DNA from: CAZOOK01 sp964581385
GTDB lineage: Bacteria; Pseudomonadota; Gammaproteobacteria; Nevskiales; Nevskiaceae
DNA: 57,995 bases
Assembly (NCBI GenBank): GCA_964581385.1
Contig: CAZOOK010000034.1
Span: 1 to 57,995 of the forward strand
Reading direction: 5' to 3'
The notes under the pieces are model-generated. The model did no database searches and was not told the DNA's origin. It was given only the letters and a program-made list of their open reading frames with translations. The position numbers and the translations under genes are program-made. Positions 1 through 8,529 of the stretch are shown piece after piece. Numbering within the stretch: the stretch's first letter is position 1; every line of letters starts with the position of its first letter.

Positions 1-253
1 AGCATTGCTTCGCGCGTGGCGAACGCCCGGCAACGCCGGGCCGGGGCGCAGCCGGGCGCGGGCCGGTTCGGCGCCTCCCCCGCACCCATTGCTGCGCAAG
101 CACCGTGTCGGCGCCGATGGGACGGGACCGTATGGGCATAGCGCCACGTCTCTCACTCCTCGTGTACATCAAGTACACCACGTCGTTCGTTCCTCGCGCT
201 GTGCCCATACGGTCTCCGTCGCAGCGATCCAAGTGCGTGCTAACAGGCCCTAG
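1..253. repeat. Non-coding repeat element with nested hairpins
   Basis: I see no convincing gene here. A 12-bp inverted repeat (ACCGTATGGGCA at 127-138 and TGCCCATACGGT at 202-213) encloses a small hairpin (GTGTAC/GTACAC, 162-178). The last 34 bases (220-253) match, read on the minus strand, a module that recurs at 27400-27432 and 53746-53779; it begins CTAGGGCCTGTTA and ends GATCGCTGCG. The TAG stop of the following minus-strand gene lies inside the module. It looks like a dispersed repeat that may act as a terminator; its left limit may lie outside the window. Confidence 0.6.
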
Positions 254-1671
254 ATCGAGATCAATACGATCGCGGCGAGCATGCCGAGAAGCAGCAGACT
301 ACCGCGATCACGCAAGGCAAACACGATGGGATCGTCGTGCATCTGCCCGCGCGTAGTCAGCAGCCACATGCGGCTGATCCAGAACAGCAGCACCGGACAC
401 ATCAGCCACAGCGGCTTGTGATGCGCATAAAGCATCTGCGCATCAACGCTATTGATGTACAGCGCCATAACCACAATCGCGCAATAGCCTGACGAAGTGC
501 CAAGGCTCATCAATAACGAAAGGTCTGTGGCGCCGTACCCGCGTCCGCCAATCTGGCTCTTTCCCGCGCGGCGCGCATCTTCCAGTTCGGCGAAGCGCTT
601 GACGATACCCAAGCTCAGAAAAATGAATACCGAGAAGGCGAGCAGCCAGAACGACGGCTGGGTCAACGTCGCAGCGGCGCCCGCGATGATGCGCACCGTG
701 TAAAGACCGGCGAGCATCATGACATCGAGCAGCGCGATCTGTTTCAGGCGCAGTGAGTACGCCCAGGTGCACACATAGTATCCGGCCAGCACCATGCAGA
801 AATACCAGTTCACCGAGACGGCGATCACGATTGCTGCGCCCAGCAACAGTATCGCCACGATAATACCGCTGCTAGCCGACAACTGGCCGGCGGCGAACGG
901 CCGCCTGCACTTGCGCGGATGCCGCCGATCGACCGCGAGATCCAGCAGATCATTGACCAGATACACGCTGGATGCACACAGACCGAAAGCGACGAACGCC
1001 AGCACGGAATCCAGCAGCACCCGGGGTTGCAGAATGGAATGCGCCAGCAGCGCGGGAACAAATACGAGAAGATTCTTGACCCACTGATGCAGGCGCGCGG
1101 CCTTGACCCACAGGCGCAACGAGAAGGTTTGCGTCGGAAACACTTTCACGACATTGGAAACTTCCTGTGCTCCCCGCACGGCCGCGGCATCTCCGACAAC
1201 AATCGCGTATCGCGACGATTTCCAGACGATGCGGTCCGGCGTGTCATTGCCGACATAGTCGAAACCCTTCTCGCCGAAGCGCGCCACTAACGCTTGCCGC
1301 TTGCCCTCCCCGGAGAGATTGTGTTCCCCATCGCTCGCGACCACTTCGTCAAACAGATGCAGATGACGAGCGATTTCCTCAGCGATTTGGCGATTAGCAG
1401 CGGTGGCGAGCACCAGGCGACGCCCGCCCGCACGCTCGCTCCGAAGCCATTCAACCAGTTCGCCGCGAAACGGCAATGAGGCGATATCCATCCGCGCGCG
1501 CGCCGCGACGCACTGCTTGAAACCGGCCTTTCCCTTGGCAAGCCAAGCCGGCAGCGCCAGTACCGACCGCGGTGCATGTCGGATCAAGCTCAGCAGGCTC
1601 TCGTGCAAGGTATCGATCGGGGTCAAGGTTCCATCAAGATCGACGCAAAGCGGAACGTCGGTGTCGTTCAT
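250..1671 (-). CDS. HAD phosphatase-UbiA prenyltransferase fusion (decaprenyl-phosphate phosphoribosyltransferase-like)
   Basis: A 473-residue protein in two parts. The first ~175 residues form a HAD-type hydrolase, with DLDGT near the N-terminus (nucleophile Asp) and GNDTPD as the later acidic motif. From about residue 200 the protein is a polytopic UbiA-family transferase with the first metal-binding motif NDLLDLAVDRRHP and the second region KRFAELEDARR. This motif style resembles the Rv3806c-like enzymes that put phosphoribose on polyprenyl phosphate, rather than quinone-forming UbiA. A plausible role is making, and possibly dephosphorylating, a lipid-linked sugar for the neighbouring polysaccharide genes; the substrate is inferred. 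The ATG at 1671 was chosen because the HAD motif starts right there and it overlaps the upstream stop by four bases (ATGA). In-frame upstream sequence runs antisense-like through the neighbour. The TAG stop is inside a dispersed repeat. Confidence 0.82.
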   Translation of the reverse strand: MNDTDVPLCVDLDGTLTPIDTLHESLLSLIRHAPRSVLALPAWLAKGKAGFKQCVAARARMDIASLPFRGELVEWLRSERAGGRRLVLATAANRQIAEEIARHLHLFDEVVASDGEHNLSGEGKRQALVARFGEKGFDYVGNDTPDRIVWKSSRYAIVVGDAAAVRGAQEVSNVVKVFPTQTFSLRLWVKAARLHQWVKNLLVFVPALLAHSILQPRVLLDSVLAFVAFGLCASSVYLVNDLLDLAVDRRHPRKCRRPFAAGQLSASSGIIVAILLLGAAIVIAVSVNWYFCMVLAGYYVCTWAYSLRLKQIALLDVMMLAGLYTVRIIAGAAATLTQPSFWLLAFSVFIFLSLGIVKRFAELEDARRAGKSQIGGRGYGATDLSLLMSLGTSSGYCAIVVMALYINSVDAQMLYAHHKPLWLMCPVLLFWISRMWLLTTRGQMHDDPIVFALRDRGSLLLLGMLAAIVLISI

Positions 1672-2651
1672 GGGATCGAACGGGCCTGTGCGTGTTTCAG
1701 GCGTGTCTCGAGCATGACGGCCGCCACGAGACCGATCAGCACCGCGAACCATAGCGTGGCAAGCCTGCATAACAAAGTTGCGATCAGCGCCACCGATAAA
1801 GGAGCGCCTCCGGCCACCAGCAGTGCAGCCATTGCCACCTCCATGCCGCCGATACCTCCAGGCATGAAAAACGCAGCGCCGCCGGCCAGCGCCGCAATTG
1901 CATAAATTCCGACCGCCGCAGCCATACCGATATTCCAGTTCAAGCCCCGACAGATCAGCAGGAAGCCTATCCCTTCCGCGCCCCAGGCCACCAGTCCCAA
2001 TGCAAGTCCCGGCAACAGCAGGCGCGGCGACAGCAGCCATTGCGACGAGCGCAGCAAGTCGGCCAATCCATTCAGAGCGCGTGCTATGCGTCCCCGACGT
2101 GCAGCAGCAAGTGCATCGAACCAGCGCGGCAGTACGGGTTGACCGGCAATGGCCAGCACCGCGAGCAACGCGATGGCGGTTCCCGCCAGCACGGGCCAAT
2201 AATCCTTGTGGTCGAAAACAATGAAAGCGGCGAGCAGGATCATCGCGACCAGATCAAGCAAACGCTCCGCGAACAGCGCAGCGATGCTGTCCGCATAGCG
2301 GACACCTTGCTCGCGAAGATACAGGGAACGAACTGCCTCCCCGACCCTGGCAGGACTGACCGTGAAGGCAAAGCCGCTGAGATAGAGCAATAGATGACGT
2401 CCCACCGGCAGCCGGTGCCCCAACCTCCTGATATATAACTGCCAACGCTGGAAACGCAGGAGATAATTGACCGCCGACAGCGCTAACACCACGGTGACGC
2501 CGAACCAGCCGAGCTGGTTCAAGGCACTCTTGAGCCTGGCCGCATCCGTCGCCAACGCCGCAATCATGTAGGCAACAATTCCGAGCCCGCCCAGTGCCAT
2601 CAGCGCTCTCCGCCGGCCATCACCCAGGCGAATGACATCTTCTTCCGGCAA
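1668..2651 (-). CDS. Lysylphosphatidylglycerol synthase TM region / UPF0104-like flippase
   Basis: A 327-residue, strongly hydrophobic protein with about eight membrane segments and the family-like stretch SGFAFTVSPARVGEAVRS followed by FAERLLDL. This fits the lysylphosphatidylglycerol synthase transmembrane family (PF03706, YbhN/AglD-type). Members are often found beside polyprenyl-phosphate sugar enzymes and are proposed to move lipid-linked sugars or lipids across the membrane. It is translationally coupled (ATGA overlap) to the downstream HAD-UbiA gene, so both probably act on the same lipid carrier. The start is a TTG at 2651 preceded by GGAGG at an 8-base distance; no in-frame ATG lies nearer than residue 18. 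Transport substrate unknown. Confidence 0.75.
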   Translation of the reverse strand: MPEEDVIRLGDGRRRALMALGGLGIVAYMIAALATDAARLKSALNQLGWFGVTVVLALSAVNYLLRFQRWQLYIRRLGHRLPVGRHLLLYLSGFAFTVSPARVGEAVRSLYLREQGVRYADSIAALFAERLLDLVAMILLAAFIVFDHKDYWPVLAGTAIALLAVLAIAGQPVLPRWFDALAAARRGRIARALNGLADLLRSSQWLLSPRLLLPGLALGLVAWGAEGIGFLLICRGLNWNIGMAAAVGIYAIAALAGGAAFFMPGGIGGMEVAMAALLVAGGAPLSVALIATLLCRLATLWFAVLIGLVAAVMLETRLKHAQARSIP

Positions 2652-2905
2652 TTCGAGAGCCTCCGACTACAGGACCGACCTAATGAATATCAAGGATGCG
2701 TGATAGGGCAGCCGTTCTAACCAAGCGCCGCCGATCCGAGTACCGCGGCCGCTGCCTAAACCGATTCCGTCGAAACCGTTTATCGAAAATCGACAGAAGC
2801 CAGCATCAAATTATGAGGCAAACAGATGAAGCTATATTGGCAATAGCTCCTGAAATCCGCGCGGAACCTCGATTCGCCTGTTTAACGGTCAGCACGGTAA
2901 TCGCA

Positions 2906-3814
2906 TCAGTTGGTCAAAGTACGAGCGAAAAAATCCACCAACCGGGTGCCATATTCCTGTGGGACAGTTTCCGCGTATCCGCCGTGTCCGGCGCCGTGCA
3001 CAATCCACAATGTCTTCGGCTCGCGCGCGGACGCGTAGAGCTCACGAGTCATGAACTGGGGCACGACCAGATCGGCGTCGCCTCCCAGGATCAGTAAGGG
3101 CCGCGGCGCGATCGCAGCGACCACGTTCTGCGGCAGCATCTCATCCACCGGCATTCCCGACCAGCGTGCGGTCCACAGGCCGGGGAGCTCGCTGAGCATT
3201 CCACCATGACGATGCACCCAGCGCGAATATTCGGCATAAGCCGGGGGCGTCGCTTCCAGCACGACAGCGCGCAGCCTCGTGTCGTAGGCCGCGACCTGCG
3301 CCATCATGTACCCGCCTAGGGAAAGCCCGAGGCCACCGATTCTCTGCGGATCGACATCGCCCTGCGAACCAACCCAATCGACCGCTGCCGCCAGCGCCTG
3401 CCGCTCGCCCTTACCCCAATGTATCTTTCCCTCGCTGGCGCCGCTTCCTGGCCAATCGAACGCGAGGACACCGAAGTTCCCACTCGCAAGTATCCGTGTC
3501 TCCGGCAGCATCGATGCCCGATCGGCGTTGCTGCCGTGGACGACAACGACGGCTGCCCGGTTTTTCGAGGGCACGTACCAGCCTGCGATTCGCACACCGT
3601 CCTGGGTATGGAAAGAAATTTCGGTGAGTCCCGGTATTCCGGTCTGTTCCGGATGCTTCGATATATCCGCCGTAGGCTCGCGATCAAAATCGAGCGACGC
3701 ATAGAAAGAACTTTTCCCGGCGACACGCAGAACCAGCAGTACCGCCACCGCCAGCAGCAGGCTGGGCGCAAATCGGCTCCAACGTCGGAACAGCGGCTCT
3801 GCCAGAATCGTCAC
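2906..3814 (-). CDS. Membrane-anchored alpha/beta hydrolase
   Basis: A 302-residue protein with one N-terminal membrane segment (LLLAVAVLLVLRVAG, residues ~19-33) and then an alpha/beta-hydrolase fold facing the periplasm. The oxyanion region is VVHGSN, the nucleophile elbow is GLSLGG, and the later acid and histidine are visible as GGDADLVV and GAGHGG. It resembles FrsA/Bem46-type serine hydrolases. Substrate is unknown; an esterase or deacylase acting on envelope glycans would fit the neighbourhood. It is separated from the flippase-like gene by 254 bp and may be transcribed separately. ATG start at 3814. Confidence 0.75.
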   Translation of the reverse strand: MTILAEPLFRRWSRFAPSLLLAVAVLLVLRVAGKSSFYASLDFDREPTADISKHPEQTGIPGLTEISFHTQDGVRIAGWYVPSKNRAAVVVVHGSNADRASMLPETRILASGNFGVLAFDWPGSGASEGKIHWGKGERQALAAAVDWVGSQGDVDPQRIGGLGLSLGGYMMAQVAAYDTRLRAVVLEATPPAYAEYSRWVHRHGGMLSELPGLWTARWSGMPVDEMLPQNVVAAIAPRPLLILGGDADLVVPQFMTRELYASAREPKTLWIVHGAGHGGYAETVPQEYGTRLVDFFARTLTN

Positions 3815-4208
3815 GGATATTTTGTCGGGCGATGATGCGATTTGAATCGTAACCCGGGGATGGAACGAAGAATAGTGCTGGCAAGTTCGCGCTCAGGCCA
3901 TCCATTGTTTCAATTTGTTCAGGTCCGGTTAATCTGAACGACGTCTGCGGCGTGAGCATGCCCAAGTCGTGGTCCGCCGCTGGCTCCAGGCCGCGCCAAG
4001 AAATCGTTGCGACAATCGCATCGATGAATAGGTAGACTGCGGTCCTGAACCGCGGCGTGATGCTTTTTGCTTTTCTTGACTTATGCTCGGCACGTTTCTG
4101 TCGTTGCCGTGTCGAAAGAAGCGTGGGCTGGAAATCCCCCTCCGTCTACCGACTGGGCCGGCGAAGTGGATCATGGAACTCGATCTGAACATTGTTCAAA
4201 AACTGAAT
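3815..4208. other. Divergent intergenic region
   Basis: 394 bases between the hydrolase (minus) and the GH9 lipoprotein gene (plus). I see no gene. A TTGACT hexamer at 4076-4081 could be a -35 box for the plus-strand gene, but no matching -10 box is clear. The region must hold promoters for both directions unless the glycosidase begins further upstream. Confidence 0.35.
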
Positions 4209-6149
4209 ATGCATAAATTCTTACCGCGCCACTCCGTGGCAGTCATGACCTTCGTGCTCTCAGCATGCAACGCGGGCAAGGGAAGCGCATCGGATGTTCC
4301 CACCATAGCGCCAGCCCCTGCGGCCGCCGTAGCCGCCGGGGTCAACCGCGTCGGTGGCGCAGATATCCCGTTGAACAGCCACATTCTGGTTGACCAATTC
4401 GGCTACCGGCCGCACGACCCGAAAGTCGCGGTCATCCGCAATCCGCGGGTCGGCTACGACGCCGCAGACAAGTTTTCGCCCGGCGCTACGTATCAGATCC
4501 GACGGGCAAGTAATGGTGAGGTGGTCTACACCGGCAAGCCCGAAGCATGGAATGACGGCGCGGTCGAAGAGTCTTCCGGCGACAACGGTTGGTGGTTTGA
4601 TTTTTCGACGATAACCACGCCGGGCAGCTATTTTGTTTACGACGCGGATCGGAAAGTACGCTCGCCGGGATTCACGATCGACCAGCAGGTCTATAAAAAC
4701 GTCCTGAAAGCGGCGATGCGGGTCTTTTTCTATCAGCGCAGCGGCTTTGCCAAGCGGGCGCCTTATGCAGAAGCCTGCTGGACCGACGATGCCGCCTATC
4801 TGGGATCAGGTCAGGATACGCAGGCTCATGACATTACGGATCCGCACAACGCGGCAAAAGTCAGAGATCTGAGCGGCGGCTGGTTCGATGCCGGCGATAC
4901 CAATAAATATGTGGCCTTCGCCGCGCAGCCGGTCCATCAGCTGCTCACGGCCTATCAGGAAAATCCCGCGGTATTCACCGATGATTTCAACATCCCGGAG
5001 TCCGGCAACGGCGTACCGGATGTGATCGACGAGGTGAAATGGGAGACCGACTGGCTCAAGAAGATGCAATATCCCGACGGCAGCGCCGCACTCAAGGTGG
5101 GAGATATTATCTACACCAGCGCCAGTCCGCCAAGCAAGGACACCGCCGCCCGCTTCTATGTACCGAGCTGCACATCGGCAACGATTGCCGCTGCCGGTAT
5201 GTTTGCTCACGCATCATATGTTTACGGCCGGTTTCCCGGCTTGTCGACGGAAGCAGGTGATCTTAAAGCGCGGGCGATCAAGGCCTGGGACAATTACCAG
5301 GACAACCCCGTCAAGCAAATCCACTGCGACACCAACATCGTCAAGGCCGGCAACGCTGATCTCAGCGAATCCGAGCAGGCCGAGGAAGCCGCGGAAGCGG
5401 CGATCTATCTGTACGCGATCACCGGAGATGCCGCGTACAACAGCTTCGTCAAAGCACACTACAAAGAGATGCGCCCGTATCACGACATGGGCTGGAGCCG
5501 CTACAAGCCCGACCAAGGGGAATCGCTGCTTTTCTATACCACGCTTGGCAATGCGGACCCGGAACTGAAAAGCGCGATCCTGGCCGACAAGCTCGACGAC
5601 GTGAAGGCAGGTAACCAGATCTACGGTTTTTCGCCGAAAGATGATCTATACCGGGATTTCCTGCACCCGCCGCAGTACCACTGGGGCAGCAACAATCCGC
5701 GCGCATGCTACGGAACAGCCAACAAAGATGTGGTCACTTACAACGTCAGCGTGGCGGATACGACCACTTACCAGACGCGAGCGCTGGAGGTTCTGCATTA
5801 CTTCCACGGCGTAAACCCGTTCGGAATGGTTTTCTTGTCGAACATGTATTCCTACGGTGCCAGCCGGTCAGCCAACAGGATCTATCACACCTGGTATTCC
5901 GAAAGCTCGAAGTGGGCGGACGCGAAAGCGTCGCAGTGCGGTCCACCGCCCGGCTACGTACCGGGCGGTGCGAATGCCAGTGCCGTGGCCAACGGCGTGC
6001 CCGCCGCGGTGTCGCCGCCCGCGGGACAGCCCGCACAGAAATCCTATAGGGACTGGAACTCGGTTTCGGACGCCTCATGGGCCGTCACCGAACCGGGAAT
6101 CTACTATCAATCGCCTTATGTGAAACTGCTGTCCGGATTCGCACGGTAG
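4209..6149 (+). CDS. GH9 family glycoside hydrolase, lipoprotein
   Basis: A 646-residue lipoprotein. The N-terminus MHKFLPRHSVAVMTFVLSAC carries a lipobox (LSAC). An N-terminal Ig-like domain typical of GH9 enzymes (LVDQFGYRPHDPKVAVI) is followed by the (alpha/alpha)6 catalytic domain. Visible catalytic features are GGWFDAGDTNKYV (the two aspartates that hold the water), HGVNPFGMVF, GYVPGGAN and the C-terminal acid in TEPGIYYQSPYVKLL. GH9 enzymes are inverting endo- or exo-glucanases, so this one likely cuts a beta-glucan, either the cell's own exopolysaccharide or an external cellulose-like polymer. The start at 4209 puts the signal peptide at the N-terminus; in-frame ATGs at 4173 and 4083 would bury it. 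Confidence 0.85.
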   Translation: MHKFLPRHSVAVMTFVLSACNAGKGSASDVPTIAPAPAAAVAAGVNRVGGADIPLNSHILVDQFGYRPHDPKVAVIRNPRVGYDAADKFSPGATYQIRRASNGEVVYTGKPEAWNDGAVEESSGDNGWWFDFSTITTPGSYFVYDADRKVRSPGFTIDQQVYKNVLKAAMRVFFYQRSGFAKRAPYAEACWTDDAAYLGSGQDTQAHDITDPHNAAKVRDLSGGWFDAGDTNKYVAFAAQPVHQLLTAYQENPAVFTDDFNIPESGNGVPDVIDEVKWETDWLKKMQYPDGSAALKVGDIIYTSASPPSKDTAARFYVPSCTSATIAAAGMFAHASYVYGRFPGLSTEAGDLKARAIKAWDNYQDNPVKQIHCDTNIVKAGNADLSESEQAEEAAEAAIYLYAITGDAAYNSFVKAHYKEMRPYHDMGWSRYKPDQGESLLFYTTLGNADPELKSAILADKLDDVKAGNQIYGFSPKDDLYRDFLHPPQYHWGSNNPRACYGTANKDVVTYNVSVADTTTYQTRALEVLHYFHGVNPFGMVFLSNMYSYGASRSANRIYHTWYSESSKWADAKASQCGPPPGYVPGGANASAVANGVPAAVSPPAGQPAQKSYRDWNSVSDASWAVTEPGIYYQSPYVKLLSGFAR

Positions 6150-6270
6150 ACACCATAGATGCTGCAACATCGCTTTTTTGAAGTTCGCTGCTACACAATG
6201 ACGAACCGCGAAGCACGGACGGCTGCGGTCGTCGCGCTTCTGCCACAAAAACCCATGGACACCTCGCGCC

Positions 6271-7509
6271 GTGAACGATCCTTTTAGAAAACAACGCTCC
6301 CGGAACAAGCCGTATGCCCGCCGCTGGCTCGGAGCCGCTGTCTTTGGGCTCCCCCTCCCCGCGACGGTGCTCGCCGAAACCCACTTCGTGCCTTATGTGG
6401 GGACGCAATTTGAATACAACTCGAACGTGTTCAGTCTGTCGAGTCCCGAACAGGCCGTCACCGCTAATGGCGATTCCGACCGCTCAGACACGATCAAGCG
6501 CTATATGGCCGGTGCCACTGCGAGTTATCTCTGGGGACGTCAGCAGATCGATGCCGCGATTGACGGCAGCATCTTCGACTACACGCGCTTCGACAAACTC
6601 GATCACAAAGAGTACGGCCTTGACGGCGGATATAGCTGGAAACTGTTAGACAACATGGACGGCTCGCTGCACTACAAGCAAACCGGAACGATGACGCCGT
6701 TCGCCGACGTCGGCGGCACACAGTTTGAATTGCAGACACAGCATACCGGCGACGGCACCTTCAACATCAACGTGTTGCCTGAATGGCGTCTGGAAACGGG
6801 TGCCGATATCACTCAAACCAAGTCGCCGCGCATCGGCGCACCGAACTACGAAGCGCGCGACACATCCGGTCGGCTCGCAACTCTGTACCTTGGCTTTTCG
6901 GGCATTACCGCGGGGATCAGAGCGCAATACGATTTCAACCAGTTCCGCGGTGCCGACACAGCGGCGCAAGGCGCCGAACCGCAATATCATCAGGAAACCA
7001 TCGACTTGACCCTGAACTCCAAGATCGACGGCCTCAGCAATTTTGCCTCGGATTTCGGCTACACGCAGCGCAGAAGCGATGGCCCGACCGCGGACACGGT
7101 ATCCGGCGTCAACGGCAACCTTGAATACGTGCGCATGTTCTCAGTGAAGACACGCTTCGAAATCAATCTTTATCGCCGCGTGACAGCCACCAATGTCGCC
7201 GGCTCATTTACATCGATCGATACCGGATTCTCGACTTCATTGACCTGGCTGCCGACTCCGAAAATCACCACGAGCGTGATTTACACCTTCGAGAACGACA
7301 AATTCCAGAGCCTCAATGACCCAACCATTGCGAGCACTCCCGATCGCAAGGACAGCTTCCAGGACACACGGGGAACGCTGGATTATCAAATCCTGCGCTG
7401 GCTGATAATCAATACCTATGTTGAATATCAGGATCGTCAATCCAACTTCGAGATTGACGGCTATAACACCATCATCACCGGTATAGGTCTTCGCGCGACG
7501 TTCAACTGA
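6271..7509 (+). CDS. EpsL-like outer-membrane beta-barrel protein
   Basis: 412 residues starting with GTG. A basic N-terminus and hydrophobic stretch end in VLAETHF, a likely signal-peptidase site. The mature part is made of alternating aromatic/polar strands (for example YNSNVFSL, TATFN-like ends) typical of the BBP2 / EpsL barrel found in exopolysaccharide operons. It likely forms the outer-membrane channel or scaffold for polymer export. It lies 121 bp after the GH9 gene on the same strand and its last eight bases overlap the end of the convergent WecG-type gene. Family assignment rests on strand pattern and context. Confidence 0.65.
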   Translation: MNDPFRKQRSRNKPYARRWLGAAVFGLPLPATVLAETHFVPYVGTQFEYNSNVFSLSSPEQAVTANGDSDRSDTIKRYMAGATASYLWGRQQIDAAIDGSIFDYTRFDKLDHKEYGLDGGYSWKLLDNMDGSLHYKQTGTMTPFADVGGTQFELQTQHTGDGTFNINVLPEWRLETGADITQTKSPRIGAPNYEARDTSGRLATLYLGFSGITAGIRAQYDFNQFRGADTAAQGAEPQYHQETIDLTLNSKIDGLSNFASDFGYTQRRSDGPTADTVSGVNGNLEYVRMFSVKTRFEINLYRRVTATNVAGSFTSIDTGFSTSLTWLPTPKITTSVIYTFENDKFQSLNDPTIASTPDRKDSFQDTRGTLDYQILRWLIINTYVEYQDRQSNFEIDGYNTIITGIGLRATFN

Positions 7510-8263
7510 GGGATCGGAGACTGGATTCCGACGCCGGTCGCAGCACGACTCTTGATTTACGCAATACTCCGAATATGCGCGGACCGCGTATCAGATAACG
7601 CCGTCCCAACCTATTCGGATTATTCAGCAGGCGGAACAGCCACTCGATTCCCAGCAGCCGCATCCATTGCGGCGCACGGCGCTCTGCGCCGGTAAGAAAG
7701 TCGATGGATGCCCCAATGCACAACGTCAGACCACGCGCCACGCCGCGCTCACGCAGCTGCCGCGCCAGCGCTTCCTGCTGCGGTGAGCCCACACCCAACA
7801 GACAGAAGCGGAACGGACTGTGCGCTTCGACAAAGCGCAGACAGATTTCCACTTGGTCGGGATCGCGGATGAACCCCATCGGCGGATTGAAGTGAGCCAG
7901 CCGAGTTAGTCGATAACGTTCGGTCAGCATTCGCGCTTGTTCGGTACTGCCACCAATCAGCACGAGCGAATCGTCGGGAGAAATAACCTGTGTGAACAAT
8001 TCAGCGGTCAGATCGCTGCCTGCGCACACTGGCAGCTGTAATCCGCGTGTGACGCGTAGAAAGTGCGCAAGGAAGCGGCTGTCCAGCAGAATGTATGAGG
8101 CACCGGCATAGAGCTCGCGAAATGACGGGTCGTCGTGTAAACGAATCATGTGGTCGGTATTGGGCGTGACCACATAGCCGTAGCCATCCTGACCGAATTC
8201 AGCGGCCACACGGACGAAGTGCTGCAGATCAAAGTCGTCGAAATGATAAGTTGTGGCGGTCAC
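7502..8263 (-). CDS. WecG/TagA/CpsF family glycosyltransferase
   Basis: 253 residues, the usual length of the family. The N-terminal TPNTDH and the C-terminal stretch GIEWLFRLLNNPNRLGRRY are close to the conserved motifs of WecG/TagA enzymes, which add the second sugar (for example ManNAcA or ManNAc) to an undecaprenyl-diphosphate-linked sugar on the cytoplasmic membrane face. It probably takes part in assembling the repeat unit of the nearby exopolysaccharide; the sugar donor cannot be read from sequence. Start is GTG at 8263. The 266-bp region upstream, shared with the divergent GMC gene, should carry both promoters. Confidence 0.85.
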   Translation of the reverse strand: MTATTYHFDDFDLQHFVRVAAEFGQDGYGYVVTPNTDHMIRLHDDPSFRELYAGASYILLDSRFLAHFLRVTRGLQLPVCAGSDLTAELFTQVISPDDSLVLIGGSTEQARMLTERYRLTRLAHFNPPMGFIRDPDQVEICLRFVEAHSPFRFCLLGVGSPQQEALARQLRERGVARGLTLCIGASIDFLTGAERRAPQWMRLLGIEWLFRLLNNPNRLGRRYLIRGPRIFGVLRKSRVVLRPASESSLRSLS

Positions 8264-8529
8264 ACTCGTTATTGTCTCGTCACAGCCTGATCATCATCCG
8301 TTCGCGGATACCACTCGGGTCGGCCATGCGCCTGCCGGTTGACAAATGATAGCGAACATCGGTCTTATCCACAGAATCCAGCGGCATAATAAGCTCATAC
8401 TTTCTTGTGGGCACTTGTCACTATTGGCGGCGGTGACCATTACGTACACAATGGAAATCCGGCGATTTTCGCGGCCCAGCCCGTGAACCAGCTACCCGAT
8501 CCCTTTCAAACCGAACTTCAAGGCCTCGC

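Noticed and set aside
8365..8373. TTATCCACA, a perfect DnaA-box consensus
   Set aside because: A single copy with no further boxes, no AT-rich unwinding element and no dnaA or replication genes nearby, so not an origin.
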